From assembly GCA_944472135.2 (NCBI GenBank), contig OX235263.1, positions 84,724,721-84,788,720 on the forward strand: a stretch of 64,000 nt of DNA, given 5' to 3'. The position numbers and the translations under genes were made by a program. Each line of letters begins with the position of its first letter. Position 1 is the first letter of the stretch. Under the pieces are notes generated by a model. It did no database searches. It was given only the letters and a program-made list of their open reading frames with translations, and had not been told where the DNA came from. Origin of the DNA: Trichobilharzia regenti (lineage: Eukaryota > Platyhelminthes > Trematoda > Strigeidida > Schistosomatidae). This document shows, piece after piece, positions 61,965 to 64,000 of the stretch.

Positions 61965-62560
61965 ATATTATTATTATTCGAGTGGAACATAGGGCTTCAA
62001 AAACGCATCCCCAGTTTCTTCTATTTTCTGCCGTCCCATTGTTGCGCATAATCCCTCATCTCCTCCTCCCCGACACACGATCTCCCCCATGTCAGTCTCG
62101 CACCAACGACTAACTCGTCGCTTCCTATTAAAATTTCATTCAAGGGATGACCTGCATCGGCTGAGATTCCATTCGACATCCTCTTCAATGTATCCCTAAT
62201 TAATCTCCATTTTCTACTACATATTTGTGGTGCGATAACATCTTGGCTGGTTTGTTCCCAGCCAGAGTTTCTTGTGGCTAATTCTTTCTGATCTTCCGGT
62301 CAGCCATTTGATCTTCAATATACAGCCAACGAAGACAGTTGCTGATAAAAGTCTGTAACTGGCTATTGCAAATCCTTTTCGTGACTCACATGCAGTGCAA
62401 GTTTCTGACCCGTATAGAAGAATGACTGACTGACTAACTTCACATTTGTGTTGAATAGAATCCGAATCTTGTTCTTCATGCTGTCTGAGACGGAGTGTAG
62501 AAGATTTCGAAACTGGTTTCAAGTTGATGAAGGCGTATCTTGCCTTTCCGATTCTTTCTC
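61965..62560 (-). mobile_element. RTE-B 3' fragment, decayed
   Basis: Minus strand ESARKGFAIASYRLLSATV and ILLYGSETCTACES, ILKIKWLTGRSERI: C-terminal part, ending with GGGCTTCAAAAACGC reversed and an ATTATTATT tail at 61967. Confidence 0.75.
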
Positions 62561-62637
62561 CTAGTTCCTGTCCACTCTACAGCCTCATACTGACTAGTCA
62601 TTTTCTCACACTTCTCACGTCATGCCAAGTTCTATCT

Positions 62638-62704
62638 ACCTAGGCGGGGATGACCAACTGGAAGTTACAAAAGTAACTTCTAATTAGTCATCCCCGCCTA
62701 GGTT
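62638..62704. repeat. Strong hairpin
   Basis: Arms CCTAGGCGGGGATGAC and GTCATCCCCGCCTAGG with an inner GAAGTTAC/GTAACTTC stem and AAAA loop; about 30-bp arms with one internal mismatch block. Confidence 0.85.
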
Positions 62705-62985
62705 ACATCTTACGTTACGTAATACACTTTTCGAGGACAAATTTTACTGACCAGTATCTGATTGGTCTTATGATTTCTTTGTTAAATATAATTTCTGTCG
62801 TACTGTACAGCTTATGAAAGTGAATCGTCGACAAGAAAATTCTCTTCGCTGTTTACGTCTTTTTCTTATGACTTAAAATGGTAATATTTCGTTCATTCAA
62901 GAACTGTAATGAGTAGAAATGTCCAAGAGAAAGAGTAGTACAATTGGAAACCATTAAGGTTAAAAGAATATGGGGGATAACAAAC
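62704..62985. other. PLE 3' end remnant, no gene
   Basis: 62790-62870 resembles the PLE end at 38040-38110 (GTACAGCTTATGAAAGTGAA, CTCTTCGCTG). Confidence 0.45.
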
Positions 62986-63350
62986 AGCGGCGAATGCATC
63001 TGCGCCATTGAGAGCAATTTTGAGTCATATCACCAATAGATCCAAGCTACTGGTTTTTAGCGTCCCAATGAGAGCCTTAACTAGGTAGCCTATAGCTTCC
63101 TAGGTGTCTGGCTCAAACTGACAGTTAAAGTTTCTATGGATTGATGTGATATTTTGGTTTGACCATTCTTAACGCTTTTCCAACCTAATCTTATGTTAGC
63201 TGATATTGAGCATAGAAGAAGCCGTTGAATTGGCATGCGTTACACGTGTCCTAGACATCTCAATCGATATAACCCTTCACAACCTCATCGATTAACTTCC
63301 CATCTTTATCATACACTATACGCCTAACTAAGCACAATATCGCCCACAGC
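62985..63350 (-). mobile_element. RTE-A fragment, decayed
   Basis: Minus strand order of RTE-A C-terminus and start of 3' end: TGGCGCAGATGCATTCG-like, ATTGATGAGGTTGTGAAG, TAGGACACGTGTAACGC. Confidence 0.65.
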
Positions 63351-63639
63351 TAACAATGACTGTTAAAATATCCAATACCCATCAACCAAAGTCATGCGAA
63401 CAGATCACTGGAATCATATCAAGGGCTCCGATGAGTAGTCCGTTAAGAAAACTACTACCTGTTCCGGGGAAGACATCCATGCAGTTTATCAACCATAAGA
63501 TAAGTTATCAAATAACAACCAGTGTTCAATGTTGTAGCAACGAATTCGTGTTGACATAAGAGACGATAAAAGAGTGTATGTATATTGTCATTAGTTGAAA
63601 TCTGATCCAAGAATAAAACTTGCGCACTGCAATGGTAGA

Positions 63640-63850
63640 GTATAATTCCATCATGGGTAAAATTTATTTCGATAAAGTCTCACAATGTTGTTATACAGTA
63701 CAGTAATATTTACTGATGACCACATTTCTAGCACAATTCATTACTGCTCATAATCCTAACAAGGCATTACTCACACACTTCTAACTTCGTTTTTTTTAAT
63801 TCCATCATTCTCCATCGCTTGACTTGATGACTGGTAGTAGTATTTTCTAT
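63640..63850 (-). repeat. Repeat S5 tail
   Basis: TAATATTTACTGATGACCA.TTTC.AGCACAATT matches 5870-5915; followed by AACTTCGTTT and AATTCCAT as at 5960. The remaining window end shows nothing else. Confidence 0.5.
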
Positions 63851-64000
63851 ATTTCTGGTATGAGTGATGAGTCATTCCTGTTGCGTGTGTTGGGTGTAGA
63901 TTAATTGATGAACAAGGAATCTGTCAGTAATCAATCTCTCTCTCTACCTATCTAGATTACTTTTGGAATTTTAACCCTCTCCCACCCTATTGTGTGTAGT

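Noticed and set aside
1..64000. CRISPR arrays, rRNA genes, bacterial operons
   Set aside because: No regularly spaced repeats with unique spacers, no rRNA cores, and the window is clearly eukaryotic with spliced coding sequence.

Overview
The window looks like a flatworm genome of the genus Schistosoma. Reasons: AT-rich introns of many kilobases, one spliced gene with small exons and Asn/Ser homopolymer runs, and a dense mix of two RTE-like LINE families, Penelope-like elements (PLEs) with GIY-YIG endonuclease, BEL and Gypsy LTR elements, and tRNA-derived short repeats carrying hammerhead-ribozyme folds of the kind known from schistosome Sm-alpha elements. The genus is an inference from this combination; no species call is made.

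Only one host gene is supported. It is a minus-strand EDEM3-like ER mannosidase whose last seven recognisable coding exons lie at 61085-60832, 58499-57540, 45146-45062, 42828-42374, 39096-38859, about 20495-19925 and 17093-16652. Splice phases agree across all seven if the sixth exon starts at the second of two nearby AGs. Together they encode about 1000 residues: the C-terminal part of the GH47 domain, a PA domain, a low-complexity tail and a terminal KDEL. The first exons lie beyond the right edge.

Everything else is transposon sequence or its decay. RTE family A has its longest copy at 12067-15657 and many 3' fragments ending in a GACAGACAG tail. RTE family B has one intact 989-codon copy at 24107-21138 (element 24446-21117), plus many fragments ending in an (AAT)n-type tail. 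PLE pieces lie at 1-2480, 7991-8290, 35046-36060, 36655-38110, 48890-49790 and 54075-55195. A Gypsy element (29053-32024) has both LTRs, a TSD, PBS and PPT but has lost most of pol. A degraded BEL gag (21055-26000) is split by the intact RTE-B.

Insertions can be ordered from target-site duplications: RTE-B into BEL gag; RTE-A into RTE-B (12067-15657); RTE-A into RTE-A (50738-51000); and a 512-bp noncoding hammerhead-bearing unit into RTE-A (47876-48387). The most interesting layer is the ribozyme layer. Hammerhead-like folds with recognisable core, stem I and stem II occur in PLE-type sequence (17540, 47931-47975, 49743-49784) and in two tRNA-derived SINE families, sometimes as head-to-head inverted pairs that would fold inside the EDEM3 pre-mRNA.
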